From: Halosolutus amylolyticus
GTDB lineage: Archaea; Halobacteriota; Halobacteria; Halobacteriales; Natrialbaceae
Direction: 5' to 3'
Assembly (NCBI RefSeq): GCF_023566055.1
Contig: NZ_JALIQP010000004.1
Span: 434,001 to 498,000 of the forward strand
DNA length: 64,000 nt
In this document: positions 16,897 through 25,561 of the stretch, one piece after another
Numbering within the stretch: position 1 is the first letter of the stretch
How the letters are laid out: each line of letters opens with the position of its first letter
The notes under the pieces: generated by a model
The model's database searches: none
Told to the model about the DNA's origin: nothing
The model's input: the letters and a program-made list of their open reading frames with translations, nothing else
Position numbers and translations under genes: made by a program

Positions 16897-18408
16897 ATGA
16901 GTGACTGGACGGAGACGTACCGCCCGACGACCCTGTCGGAGGTACGCGGGAACAACAAGGCCCGCGACAAACTGAAGGAGTGGGCCGAGACCTGGGACGA
17001 GCACCGGGACGCGGTGATCGTCCATGGCAGTCCCGGCGTCGGGAAGACCTCGGCCGCCCACGCGCTGGCCAACGACATGGGGTGGCCCGTGATGGAACTC
17101 AACGCCAGCGACAGTCGCGGGGCCGACGTGATCGAACGGATCGCCGGCGAAGCCGCCAAAACCGGGACCCTCACGGCAGGCGGTGCGGGCCGCCGACTCG
17201 TCGTCCTGGACGAGGCGGACAACTTCCACGGGAACGCGGACTACGGCGGTTCGCGGGAAGTCACGCGGGTCGTCAAGGACGCCAACCAGCCGATCGTCCT
17301 CGTGGCCAACGAGTTCTACGACATGAGCCAGTCGCTTCGCAGTGCCTGCGAGACGATCGAGTTCCGGGACGTCTCGAAGCGATCGATCGTGCCCGTCCTG
17401 CGGGACATCTGCCGACGGGAAGGGGTCGAGTACGAGGACGAGGCGCTCGAGGCGATCGCCGAGAACACGAGCGGCGACCTCCGATCGGCGGTCAACGACC
17501 TGCAGGCGGTCGCCGAGGAGGCCGATCGGCTGACCGTCGAGGACGTGGTCACGGGCGAGCGCGACACCACCGAGGGGATCTTCGACTACCTCGACGCGCT
17601 GATCAAGGAGGAAGACGCCGAGGGGGCGCTCCGGGCGTCCTACGACGTCGACGAGACGCCGGACGACCTGCTCAACTGGATCGAGGACAACGTCCCGAAG
17701 GACTACGAGGGAGCCGAACTCGCGGACGCGTACGAGTTCCTCTCGAACGCCGATCGCTGGCTCGGCCGCGTCCGGGCCACGCAGGACTACTCCTACTGGC
17801 GGTACGCGACCGACAACATGACCGCCGGCGTCGCCGCCTCGCGCCGCGAACCGAAAGGCGGCTGGACCCGGTACGGCCCGCCGAGCTACTGGTCGAAACT
17901 CGGGCGAACCAAGGGGACCCGGAACACCCGGGACGCGATCGCCGAACGCATCGCCGAGCGCGAGGGAACGAGCGTCGCGACGGCCCGCCGCGAGATTCTC
18001 CCCTTCCTCTCGGCGATGACCCACCACTGCAAGAACCGCGATCTCACCGTCCGGATGGCCGCGATCTACGACCTCGACGAGGGGGACGTCTCGTTCGTCA
18101 CCGGCAGCGGGAAAGACACCAACAAGGTCGAGTCGATCGTCGAGGACGCCCAGGAACTGCGTGACGAAGAGACGGTCGCTCACTCCGGGAACGCGTTCTT
18201 CGAGGCCGGTGACGCGAGCGACGGGGACGCCACCGAGTCGTCGGCGACGGCGGGAGACGGCGCTACCGGCACGGAGAACGGGGAGAGCCAGCAAACCCTC
18301 ACCGCCACGACCGAGTCGAATGAGGACGCCGACGAGGGTGCGTCGGCGGAACCCGAGTCGGCCGACGACCCGGACGACGACCAGTCCGGACTGACGGACT
18401 TCATGTAG
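16897..18408 (+). CDS. rfcL: replication factor C large subunit
   Basis: The 503-residue clamp-loader subunit opens with WTETYRPTTLSEVRGN. It has Walker A GSPGVGKT (44-51), Walker B with DEAD (105-108), the AAA+ sensor regions, and a helical collar domain with NTSGDLRSAVNDLQ. A long acidic, low-complexity tail (about 430-495) leads to QSGLTDFM at the very C-terminus, which fits a PCNA-interacting PIP motif. RfcL with RfcS loads PCNA onto primed DNA. It is a single gene with the start at the ATG at 16897, and length matches haloarchaeal RfcL. Confidence 0.95.
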   Translation: MSDWTETYRPTTLSEVRGNNKARDKLKEWAETWDEHRDAVIVHGSPGVGKTSAAHALANDMGWPVMELNASDSRGADVIERIAGEAAKTGTLTAGGAGRRLVVLDEADNFHGNADYGGSREVTRVVKDANQPIVLVANEFYDMSQSLRSACETIEFRDVSKRSIVPVLRDICRREGVEYEDEALEAIAENTSGDLRSAVNDLQAVAEEADRLTVEDVVTGERDTTEGIFDYLDALIKEEDAEGALRASYDVDETPDDLLNWIEDNVPKDYEGAELADAYEFLSNADRWLGRVRATQDYSYWRYATDNMTAGVAASRREPKGGWTRYGPPSYWSKLGRTKGTRNTRDAIAERIAEREGTSVATARREILPFLSAMTHHCKNRDLTVRMAAIYDLDEGDVSFVTGSGKDTNKVESIVEDAQELRDEETVAHSGNAFFEAGDASDGDATESSATAGDGATGTENGESQQTLTATTESNEDADEGASAEPESADDPDDDQSGLTDFM

Positions 18409-18562
18409 CTCGGGCTCGCGATCGGGTCGTCGTCACGCCCTCGGTTGGAAATTTGCGGGCCGTTCAACTCGGTTTTATTAGCCCGGAATATGTCGAGATA
18501 TAGAGTGATCGACACTATTACGTCGATGACTGATGACAGTACTCGACGGTGAGCGGTTACCG

Positions 18563-18739
18563 ATGAACGATTACAAGTGCCCCCTCTGTACGGACACGTA
18601 CGGCGAGCAGACGAATCTTCAGGTCCACCTCGAGGTGGAACACCGGAAATCGGAGATCGTCTCCTCACTCATCGACGCCCTCGATGCAGGGACCGAATCC
18701 GGCGTCGAGAACGAACAGCGGCCGACCCCGCCAGTCTAG
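18563..18739 (+). CDS. small C2H2 zinc-finger protein
   Basis: The 58-residue product MNDYKCPLCTDTYGEQTNLQ... holds one C2H2 finger (Cys-x2-Cys-x12-His-x4-His) and a polar tail. An in-frame ATG at 18533 would add ten residues. GGTGAG upstream of 18563 and the usual N-terminal closeness of the finger favour the shorter form. TATA-like elements lie at 18471-18480 and 18495-18504. Single-finger proteins of this size are frequent in haloarchaea and are thought to act in regulation. The stop overlaps the bioD stop on the other strand in the shared palindrome CTAG. Confidence 0.7.
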   Translation: MNDYKCPLCTDTYGEQTNLQVHLEVEHRKSEIVSSLIDALDAGTESGVENEQRPTPPV

Positions 18740-19440
18740 AACTCGCCCGCCGAGAGCCGATCGCGAAACGCCGGTGAGAACGCGTCGCGAACACCCTCGG
18801 CCAGTCGCCGTGGATCGGACCCCGAGAGCCGCGGCACCGTCTCGACCGGTACCCCCGTCAGCCGTTCGAGTTCGGCCGGATTCGTCCGTTCCGCGACCGT
18901 CGCACCCTCGTACTCGTTGCAGACGATGCTACGGACCGGGACGCCGCGACGACGGAGCGCCTCGACCGACAGCGCCGTGTGATTCAGCGTGCCCAGTCCC
19001 GATCGCGTGACGACGATCGCCGCGGCCGAACAGTCCGCGACGAGGTCGATCACTTCGCTGTCGCCGGCCAGCGGCACGCGAAGGCCGCCGATCCCCTCGA
19101 GGAGCGGGACCGGCGTCGCGTCGATCGCCTGGTGGCAGGCGGCGAGGATCGACTCGTAGGTGAGCGTCTCGCCGGTTTCCTCGGCGGCGACCCGCGGCGC
19201 GAGCGGCGGCTCGAGATACCGGGGACAGATCGCCGCGTCGTCGTCTTCGCAGGCCTCGGCGACGAAGCCCGCGTCGTCGTCCGGCGGATGGCCGGTCTGG
19301 GCGGGCTTGACCGCCCGGGCCTCGAACCCCTCCTCGCGGAGCCAGCGCGTGAGTCCCGCTGTGACGACGGTCTTGCCGACGCCGGTGTCGGTGCCGACGA
19401 CCGCGATCGGCGTGTCGGCATCCGCGTTCGCGTCCGTCAC
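18736..19440 (-). CDS. bioD: dethiobiotin synthase
   Basis: The 234-residue ATPase has the BioD P-loop GTDTGVGKT (residues 16-24), KPAQTG, and EGIGGLRVPL in place of the usual EGAGG. BioD carboxylates 7,8-diaminononanoate to dethiobiotin using ATP. The start is a GTG at 19440-19438 that overlaps the bioF stop (GTGA), showing translational coupling. That start puts the P-loop at the right distance. It is the last gene of the biotin set in this window. Confidence 0.93.
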   Translation of the reverse strand: MTDANADADTPIAVVGTDTGVGKTVVTAGLTRWLREEGFEARAVKPAQTGHPPDDDAGFVAEACEDDDAAICPRYLEPPLAPRVAAEETGETLTYESILAACHQAIDATPVPLLEGIGGLRVPLAGDSEVIDLVADCSAAAIVVTRSGLGTLNHTALSVEALRRRGVPVRSIVCNEYEGATVAERTNPAELERLTGVPVETVPRLSGSDPRRLAEGVRDAFSPAFRDRLSAGEF

Positions 19441-20651
19441 AGCAACCCGACCTCCTGACCGGCGGCCTGGAACGCCTCGAGACAGGCCACGACATCGTCG
19501 GTGTCGTGGGTCGCCATCGGCGCGACGCGGATCCGGCTGGTCCCCTCGGGGACGGTCGGCGGCCGGATCGCCGGCGCGACGACGTTCCGATCCCGGATCG
19601 CGTCGGCCAGGGCGAGCGCGTCGCCCCGATCGCCGACCATGACGGGGAGGATCTGGGAGTCCCCAAGCACCGTAAAGCCCATCGACTCCAGTCCGTCCCG
19701 GAGGTGGGAGACGTTCTCCCAGAGTCGTTCCCGGGCGCTCCCGTGACGCGCGACGTGTAACGCTTCGCTCGCGGCCGCGGCGGCCGGCGGATTCAGCCCC
19801 GTCGAGAAGACGAACGATCGGGCGTCGTTGATCAGACACTCGATCAGGGCGTCGCTGCCGGCGACGTAGCCGCCCTGGCTGGCGAGCGTCTTCGACAGCG
19901 TCCCCAGCTGGATCTGGACCCGGTCGGCGAGCCCCTCCGCCTGCACGACGCCGCCACCCTTGGCGTAGAGGCCGGTCGCGTGGGCCTCGTCGACCATGAC
20001 CCACGCGCCGACCGCCTCGGCGGCGTCACAGATCGCCTCGAGCGGCGCGACGGTGCCGTCCATGCTGAACACCGAGTCGGTGACGATCAGCCACGATTCC
20101 GTCTCGGCCTCGGGGCGATCGGCACGCGCTTCGAGCTTCGACCGCAGGCTCGCGGCGTCGCAGTGGTCGTAGACGACGATATCGGCTCCCGAGAGCCGGC
20201 AGCCGTCGACGATACTCGCGTGATTGTACTCGTCGGAGAAGATGACGTCCGGGGACAGTGCCGCGATCGTCCCCACGTTGGCGGCGTACCCCGAGGAGAA
20301 CGCGAGCGCGCGATCGGTCCCCTTGGTCTCGGCGAGTTGCCGTTCGAGGTCGCGGTGGACCAGGGTATCGCCGGTTACGAGGCGGCTGGCCCCCGCTCCC
20401 GTGCCGACCGTCGCGGCGGCCTGTCGGGCCGCATCCTGGATGCGCTGGTCGTCGGTCAACCCGAGATAGTTGTTCGATGCGAAGACCAGTGCTTCGTCGG
20501 CCTCGAGCACCGGCAGGTCGCCGCCCGACGGCGCCGCGAAGTAGCCGCGCTCGGCGACCCGATCGGCGGGAGCCAGCGCTCGCTTCAGGTCGTTCGCCTC
20601 GAGGTCGCCGAGTCGCCCCTCCAGGTCGAACCCGCGGTCGCGATCGTCCAT
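19437..20651 (-). CDS. bioF: 8-amino-7-oxononanoate synthase
   Basis: This is a 404-residue PLP enzyme of the alpha-oxoamine synthase family: FASNNYLGL, FSSGYAANVGTI, SDEYNHASIVDG, VDEAHATG. The PLP lysine is Lys254 in LGTLSKTLASQGG. BioF condenses pimeloyl-CoA/ACP with alanine. The start is the ATG at 20651-20649; a TTG six codons upstream is less likely. It overlaps bioD by 4 bases. It lies 1.5 kb downstream of the bioB/BioU-like pair on the same strand, separated by an insert of different character. Confidence 0.93.
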   Translation of the reverse strand: MDDRDRGFDLEGRLGDLEANDLKRALAPADRVAERGYFAAPSGGDLPVLEADEALVFASNNYLGLTDDQRIQDAARQAAATVGTGAGASRLVTGDTLVHRDLERQLAETKGTDRALAFSSGYAANVGTIAALSPDVIFSDEYNHASIVDGCRLSGADIVVYDHCDAASLRSKLEARADRPEAETESWLIVTDSVFSMDGTVAPLEAICDAAEAVGAWVMVDEAHATGLYAKGGGVVQAEGLADRVQIQLGTLSKTLASQGGYVAGSDALIECLINDARSFVFSTGLNPPAAAAASEALHVARHGSARERLWENVSHLRDGLESMGFTVLGDSQILPVMVGDRGDALALADAIRDRNVVAPAIRPPTVPEGTSRIRVAPMATHDTDDVVACLEAFQAAGQEVGLL

Positions 20652-20923
20652 TCGAGTGAATCGAGTCAACGACGTGATTTGACTTTCACGGTTCCGATCG
20701 ACGCGATCGGAGCTGGACTCATAATGAGCATACTATCGGATTATATCCGTCACAGGTCCGATTTCGAACAGAGATAGCTGAACTGGCCGGTATGGAGACG
20801 TACCTACTGATCACAGTGAATCTCTTCGGAGGGAGGCGCCACGCCTTGTCCAATCAGGATAGAGGTAGAATCAACGAGTATAGAGCACTCAATCAGCAAA
20901 ACCTGCACACAGAGAGGGGGCTC

Positions 20924-21088
20924 TTAGTCGCTTATCCAAGCCTCTTTGCACTCGTTGCTACAGAACGAGATCGGAGAGACGTTGCCACCGTCAGTTACGA
21001 TGTCGACGATCGGTGGGGGATCGGCGTTGCTGTACTCTGCCCCGCATTGGACACAACCCTTCCAGAAATCCGGTCTGTCGCTCGTCAT
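20924..21088 (-). CDS. 54-residue zinc-finger protein
   Basis: A short frame from the ATG at 21088-21086 to TAA at 20926-20924 encodes MTSDRPDFWKG, then CVQCGAEYSN, and later FCSNECKEAWISD. Two Cys pairs (CxxC and CxxxC) spaced about 28 residues apart predict a treble-clef or zinc-ribbon fold of the sort found in haloarchaeal DUF7576-like proteins; the protein at 35168 has a similar end (FCNYACLSAYI). One base separates its ATG from the HalOD1 stop, so the two are co-translated. Function unknown. Confidence 0.65.
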   Translation of the reverse strand: MTSDRPDFWKGCVQCGAEYSNADPPPIVDIVTDGGNVSPISFCSNECKEAWISD

Positions 21089-21089
21089 T

Positions 21090-21344
21090 CTACTCTCTCA
21101 CTGCGACTTGTCCGTCACCGGAAACGCACACTTGGTATCCGTGATAGGCGAACTCGGCAGTTACATTCTCGTCAGCTCGAACGAGTTTGTCGAGGGCATC
21201 CGGGTCGATCACTGTGGCCAGTGGTTGCAATTCCAGCGGTGACGTTCCTTCTGCATCGGCAACGGCGGTGACAATGGCCTCTGTGATCGAATCAGGCTCT
21301 CGGAGGGTTATCCATGAGGTCGTAGTGGTTTGCGCGGGGTTCAC
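21090..21344 (-). CDS. HalOD1 output-domain protein
   Basis: The 84-residue product is a stand-alone HalOD1 domain: SITEAIVTAVADAEGTSP, LELQPLATVIDPDALDKL and the beta-rich end VTAEFAYHGYQVCVSGDGQVAV. HalOD1 domains are predicted output modules of haloarchaeal signalling, with no proven activity. The frame extends upstream to a GTG at 21401, but a TATA box (TTTTTATA on the minus strand, 21366-21373) sits 26 bases before the GTG at 21344-21342, so I choose that leaderless start. It forms an operon with the zinc protein at 20924. Confidence 0.8.
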   Translation of the reverse strand: MNPAQTTTTSWITLREPDSITEAIVTAVADAEGTSPLELQPLATVIDPDALDKLVRADENVTAEFAYHGYQVCVSGDGQVAVRE

Positions 21345-21365
21345 AGCAGTACGAAGACAGCCATG

Positions 21366-21373
21366 TATAAAAA
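21366..21373 (-). promoter_or_regulatory. TATA box of the HalOD1 operon
   Basis: Minus-strand TTTTTATA lies 26 bases upstream of the GTG at 21344. This is what decides that start codon. Confidence 0.6.
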
Positions 21374-21424
21374 TCCCGGCATAGATAGTTCGATACTTCA
21401 CGTTAATAGTTCTATAGATGGAGA

Positions 21425-21558
21425 TTTCGAAGTACTATAGCAGTATTATGTTGAGTCTCCATACCATCTCGCAACCTCACTTAAAGGGAGCGAGAGTGCT
21501 TCGAGAATGACTCTATTCACAGCTATTCTTCGGAAATCTCGAAATAGTACTCTCGAAA
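21425..21558. promoter_or_regulatory. shared inverted motif between the HalOD1 and Lrp genes
   Basis: TTTCGAAGTACTAT (21425-21438) reappears inverted as ATAGTACTCTCGAAA (21544-21558). Both lie in the divergent promoter region of the HalOD1 operon and the Lrp-type regulator at 21607. A second CTCGAAA sits 16 bases from the one in the latter copy. They could be binding sites for that regulator. The call rests on resemblance only. Confidence 0.3.
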
Positions 21559-21606
21559 CTCATGGAGTATCGGTAGTCTCATGGAGCCGGACCGACAAGC
21601 CCGATT

Positions 21607-22089
21607 GTGACCGAGTACAACCTCGATGACGTAGACAAGCAGTTGCTCAAGCTTCTTCAGGAGAATGCTCGGTCCAAGGCAATCGAACTGGCTGAAGAGA
21701 TCGGCGTCTCCGACAACACCATTCACAATCGGATGGAACGGTTGGAGAACGCTGGCATCATCACCGGGTATACGACGACTATTGACCGCGACCTAACGGG
21801 CCTCCGTCTCTACTTTCATTTCAGCTGTACGGCCCGTATCAGTGACCGCTCCGACGTGGCCGAGAAGGCACTGGCTCTTCCGCAAGTCACCGAAGTGACC
21901 GAACTAATGACCGGCCAAGAGAACCTTCACATCAAGGCGATCGGATCCGAAAACAGGGACATTACCCATGTTGCCGAACAACTCGACAATCTCAACCTCG
22001 AGATTAACGACGAGAATCTCGTTCGGGCTGAACACGCGATCCCGCTCGACTATGTAGAGGTGATGGACCAGCTACCGATCGAACAGTGA
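21607..22089 (+). CDS. Lrp/AsnC-family transcriptional regulator
   Basis: The 160-residue protein has the AsnC-type helix-turn-helix (NLDDVDKQLLKLLQENARSKAIELAEEIGVSDNTIHNRMERLENAGIITGY) followed by an RAM-like ligand-binding domain. The start is a GTG at 21607; a nearby ATG is out of frame. Lrp proteins usually respond to amino acids and control metabolic genes nearby. It is divergent from the HalOD1 operon and sits inside the biotin locus, in DNA less GC-rich than its surroundings. A role in biotin control is possible but not shown. Confidence 0.88.
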   Translation: MTEYNLDDVDKQLLKLLQENARSKAIELAEEIGVSDNTIHNRMERLENAGIITGYTTTIDRDLTGLRLYFHFSCTARISDRSDVAEKALALPQVTEVTELMTGQENLHIKAIGSENRDITHVAEQLDNLNLEINDENLVRAEHAIPLDYVEVMDQLPIEQ

Positions 22090-22195
22090 ATTATGTAACG
22101 AGGCGCTTCTCGACACAGTTCTAAACGATTCGCGCTTCGTCTGTACAATAACACTTGGTTCCCCCGAATCTTACGTGAGAAACCGCGCCGGCGCG

Positions 22196-23260
22196 TCAGA
22201 AGCCGGGCATCAGTTCGGCCGGCCCGAAGACGCCGTACTCGCCGGCACGATTTCGCCGAACGCCGGCCTTCAGGTAGCCCAGCGCGGGCCCGTTGACGTT
22301 CGCCTCCATGCTCGTCGCGTCGTCGAGCTGGAAGGTGTTCGTCGCCGTCTCGCCGTCGAAGGTCGTTCCCATCACGGAGACGGTCGTCGTCGTCGGCTTC
22401 TCGTCGCTCTCGACGTCGAGCACACCGCCGACGCTGACGTCGTCGGCGTCGCAGATCCCTGCGCGCTCGAGCAATACGTCGTCGGCGTGTTCCATGTCCT
22501 CGAACTCGATGACGCCGTCGTGGGCGTCGATGATCGCTTCGATCTCCTCGTCCGTGAGGTCGCGGGCGGTCTCGATGTCGTACTCCGGGAGGTGTGCGAT
22601 GTCCTCGCGGACGGTACCGCGGTTGTCCTCGTACCCGGATTTGAGCCCGACGCCCCAGTGGATGTCGACGTCCGTCACCTCGACGAACGACTGGGCCGCC
22701 AGCGCGGCAGCGCCGGTGAGGAAGCCGGGGGTCGCGCCCGCGCCGCAGACGAACGTGATACCCTGCTCTTCGAACGCCTCGCTCCGATCGTCGAGCATGT
22801 CGATCACGCGCGATCGCTTGAGCACGTCGATCATGACGCCCGAGTAGCCGCCCTCGACGAACCGATCGGCCACACGCGGGATGAAGTCGTGTTCGTAGTT
22901 CGGCAGTGCGAGCAGGACGGCGTCGATCCGATCGCCGTGGTCGATAATATCTTGGATGGGGTCCTCGCTGGGCCGGGCCTGCGCGGAGGCGACGACGCCC
23001 CGGTCCTCGCCGTGCTGTTTGATGCCGCCCTCGCCCTCGGCGGCGGCCGCACCGGTTCCGCCGTCCGTCGCAACTTCGCTGTCGATATTCCCCTCCGTCG
23101 CCGCCAGCAGTTCGTCGACGTCCAGTCCGTCGGCGTCGATCGCGGTCCCGTGGCGATCGCAGGCCGCGACGGGGGTGAGTGCGTCCTTGTGCTGGCTGAC
23201 TTCGAGCGTTCGTCGTCCGATACCGCCGGTTCCGAGTACCGCAAACGTGATTTCGTCCAT
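22196..23260 (-). CDS. bioU: saccharopine dehydrogenase-like oxidoreductase, probable BioU
   Basis: The 354-residue protein starts with a Rossmann motif (FAVLGTGGIGRRTLEV) and has a C-terminal domain like saccharopine or dihydrodipicolinate reductases (CGAGATPGFLTGAAALAAQS). It sits 51 bases after bioB. No BioA aminotransferase is in the locus. BioU, first found in cyanobacteria and reported in haloarchaea as I recall, makes 7,8-diaminononanoate from the BioF product and is of this fold. That would complete BioF, BioU, BioD, BioB. The cyanobacterial enzyme uses its own lysine as amino donor; DVLKRS (Lys148) is a lysine worth comparing, but I cannot align it. A general oxidoreductase role remains possible. 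Confidence 0.65.
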   Translation of the reverse strand: MDEITFAVLGTGGIGRRTLEVSQHKDALTPVAACDRHGTAIDADGLDVDELLAATEGNIDSEVATDGGTGAAAAEGEGGIKQHGEDRGVVASAQARPSEDPIQDIIDHGDRIDAVLLALPNYEHDFIPRVADRFVEGGYSGVMIDVLKRSRVIDMLDDRSEAFEEQGITFVCGAGATPGFLTGAAALAAQSFVEVTDVDIHWGVGLKSGYEDNRGTVREDIAHLPEYDIETARDLTDEEIEAIIDAHDGVIEFEDMEHADDVLLERAGICDADDVSVGGVLDVESDEKPTTTTVSVMGTTFDGETATNTFQLDDATSMEANVNGPALGYLKAGVRRNRAGEYGVFGPAELMPGF

Positions 23261-23311
23261 AGCTGTCGGTGTCGTGGTGAGTCGTCGATCAGTTAGTCGT
23301 CGGTTGCGCCG

Positions 23312-24418
23312 CTAGTCGTCGCTCGGTTCCGCGCCCGCACTCGCCGCCGTCTCGGTCGACGACTCCGTCGACGCGCCGTGACGGTCCTTCACCGCCTCGG
23401 GATCGAAGTCGTTGACCTCCCGGTTGGGTTCCAGCCCGGCCCGTTCGACGATCTCGATGTCCTCGCCGGGGGACTGGCCCTCCGTCGTGAGGTAGTCGCC
23501 CGTCAGCAGGCCGTCCGCGCCCGCCTCCAGGGGCAGGTGTTGCTCGCCGGGATCGAGGTTGGCCTCGCGACCGCCGGTGAGTCGCACCCGCGACTCGGGG
23601 TGGAGCAGTTTGTACACCGCGACCGTCTTGACGATCTCCTCGGTCGTGATGTCGACGCCCCGTTCGTACAGCGGCGTGCCCGGGACCGGGTTCAGGACGT
23701 TCACCGGGAGCGAAGAGATGCCGATCTCCTGCAGGGCGATCGCGGCCTCGACCCGATCGGTGGGCGTCTCGCCCATACCGAGGATGACGCCCGCACAGAG
23801 GTCCATGCCGGCCGCCTTGGCCACTTCGAGCGTCTTCACCCGATCCTCGAAGGAGTGGGTGTCGACGATCTCGGGGAAGTACCGCGGAGAGGTTTCGATG
23901 TTGTGATTGTAGTGATTGATCCCCTCGTCTGCGAGGATCGCGGCCTCTTCCTCGGTGAGAATCCCGAGCGAGGCGTCGACCTCGAGGTCGCACTCGTCCC
24001 GGACGAGTCGGATCGACTCGAGAACCTCAGCCCACTCATCGGGCCGGTGTTCCTTCGAGACGCCCTTCTCGGCGACGACGATCCCGAACCGCTGTGCGCC
24101 GTCGCGTTCGGCGCGCTTCGCGGCCTCGAGGATCTTCTCCGGGCCGAGAAAGCCGTAGGTATCGATACCGGTGTCGAAGTGGACCGACTGCGCACAGAAG
24201 CCACAGTCCTCGGCGCAGTTGCCCGCCTTCGCGTTGACGATCGAGCAGGCGTCGACCGTGCCGTCACCGAAGTGGTCGCGCACGACCGCCCCGGCTTCTG
24301 CGAGCGGGTCGACCGGCTGGGCCATCAGCGCGAGCCCGTCGGTCCGATCGAGTCGCTCGCCGGCCAGGACCCGCTCGAGCGCGCCGTCGACCGTCTCGTT
24401 GTTCGTCTCGTAAACCAC
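23312..24418 (-). CDS. bioB: biotin synthase (radical SAM)
   Basis: The 368-residue enzyme has the radical-SAM cluster C68-x3-C72-x2-C75 (NCAEDCGFCAQS) and the BioB blocks INHYNHNIETSPRYF, CAGVILGMGET, LPVNVLNPVPGTPL and RLTGGREANL. It inserts sulfur into dethiobiotin, consuming an auxiliary iron-sulfur cluster. The best start is a GTG at 24418-24416. A Ser/Thr/Glu-rich tail of about 30 residues is typical for haloarchaeal forms. It heads the biotin set with the BioU-like gene directly behind. Confidence 0.94.
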   Translation of the reverse strand: MVYETNNETVDGALERVLAGERLDRTDGLALMAQPVDPLAEAGAVVRDHFGDGTVDACSIVNAKAGNCAEDCGFCAQSVHFDTGIDTYGFLGPEKILEAAKRAERDGAQRFGIVVAEKGVSKEHRPDEWAEVLESIRLVRDECDLEVDASLGILTEEEAAILADEGINHYNHNIETSPRYFPEIVDTHSFEDRVKTLEVAKAAGMDLCAGVILGMGETPTDRVEAAIALQEIGISSLPVNVLNPVPGTPLYERGVDITTEEIVKTVAVYKLLHPESRVRLTGGREANLDPGEQHLPLEAGADGLLTGDYLTTEGQSPGEDIEIVERAGLEPNREVNDFDPEAVKDRHGASTESSTETAASAGAEPSDD

Positions 24419-24498
24419 GACTCGAACGTCGGTTGACGAACCTATAACTGTTGGGGACCGTCACGGCATTTGCACGTTCGGACCCCGAGACTATCGAA

Positions 24499-25473
24499 TT
24501 ACTCGTCTTCGAGTTCTCTCGTCGAGACCTCGTAGGTGTTGCCGTCGTACTCGTAGTGACCGTCCTCGCGGCTACCGAATATCGGGCTGGTCCCGTTGAA
24601 CTCCTCGAGTCGGACCCGATCGGCGTCGTGGTCGCGGGCGAGTGCGACGACGTCCCGTAACTGGTCGTTCCGGAGCAACGTCTCGGTGACCAGCGGAGTT
24701 CCGGCGACGTCGTCGTCGGTCCGAACGAGTTCGTACGCGCCCGGTCGCGTGTATTCGCTCTCGGGGTCGCCCCGGTCGGACGTGGCGACGAGCGTGTCGT
24801 CCTCCCACTCGGTGCTCGTAATCGCGTTCGTCGGCGTCGGCGCGAGGTCGTCCGCGTCGAGTTCGAACCGCGCACAGAACCCGATCGTCCCGTCGTACGG
24901 GCCGTCGTCGAACCAGCCTCGCGTTCCGAAGGCGTACGTTCCGCCACCGAGGCCAGCGATCGGGTCGCGCCCGGTGCTCGCTTCGCGTACGGACGCCCCG
25001 TCTTCGACGCCCGCGTTGTCGACCCTGAGATCCCAGTCGTGCGTCCCGCCGGGTTGGAGGGTGGAGAGCGGTTCGTTCCATCCCAGCGGTGCGACGTAGT
25101 GCCACCGATCGTCGACCCACTTGTGGAGGTGCCAGCGGTACGGGTTGTGCAAGAATTCGCTGTCCGTCTCGTTGTGTAGCGTGAACGTGATCCGTTCGTT
25201 CCCGGCGATCGTCTCGGCCGACGGGACGAGGTGGATCGCGGTCTCGTCGGGATCGATCTCGTGGGCGGCGACGACCCGATCGACGTCGTACTCGGGACAC
25301 CCGTCGGGGGAGTCCCCGCCGGGCGGGAGCGACGGGTCGCCGTTCGATGCCTGTCCGTCGTCGTCATCGGCTGGATCGTCGTCGGAGGTCGAATCGCTCA
25401 GGTCGCCGAGGCAGCCGGCGATCGCGACGGCACCTGTCGCTGCGAGGAGGGCACGGCGTGTCGGGCGGCGCAT
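24499..25473 (-). CDS. Tat-exported lipoprotein, unknown function
   Basis: The 324-residue protein starts MRRPTRRALLAATGAVAIAGCLGD, a twin-arginine signal with lipobox AIAGC, so the mature N-terminal Cys should be lipidated on the cell surface. An Asp/Ser/Gly-rich spacer follows. A globular domain (YRWHLHKWVDDRWHYVAPLGWNEP, GGTHDWDLRV, GTYAFGTRGWFDDG) has the look of an immunoglobulin-like beta-sandwich. No catalytic motif is evident. The start at 25473 is set by the signal peptide. It is divergent from the hydrolase at 25562, which shares the promoter region. Confidence 0.78.
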   Translation of the reverse strand: MRRPTRRALLAATGAVAIAGCLGDLSDSTSDDDPADDDDGQASNGDPSLPPGGDSPDGCPEYDVDRVVAAHEIDPDETAIHLVPSAETIAGNERITFTLHNETDSEFLHNPYRWHLHKWVDDRWHYVAPLGWNEPLSTLQPGGTHDWDLRVDNAGVEDGASVREASTGRDPIAGLGGGTYAFGTRGWFDDGPYDGTIGFCARFELDADDLAPTPTNAITSTEWEDDTLVATSDRGDPESEYTRPGAYELVRTDDDVAGTPLVTETLLRNDQLRDVVALARDHDADRVRLEEFNGTSPIFGSREDGHYEYDGNTYEVSTRELEDE

Positions 25474-25561
25474 ACTCGTTCCTGTTAGTGAGAGTAGTAA
25501 ATACTTTGTCTCGATTGCAAGTCCCAAAAGAATTGAATAGTGTCACCAGATACCACTGATC

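Noticed and set aside
16867-18294. 475-codon minus-strand frame opposite rfcL
   Set aside because: Antisense shadow of a certain rfcL gene.
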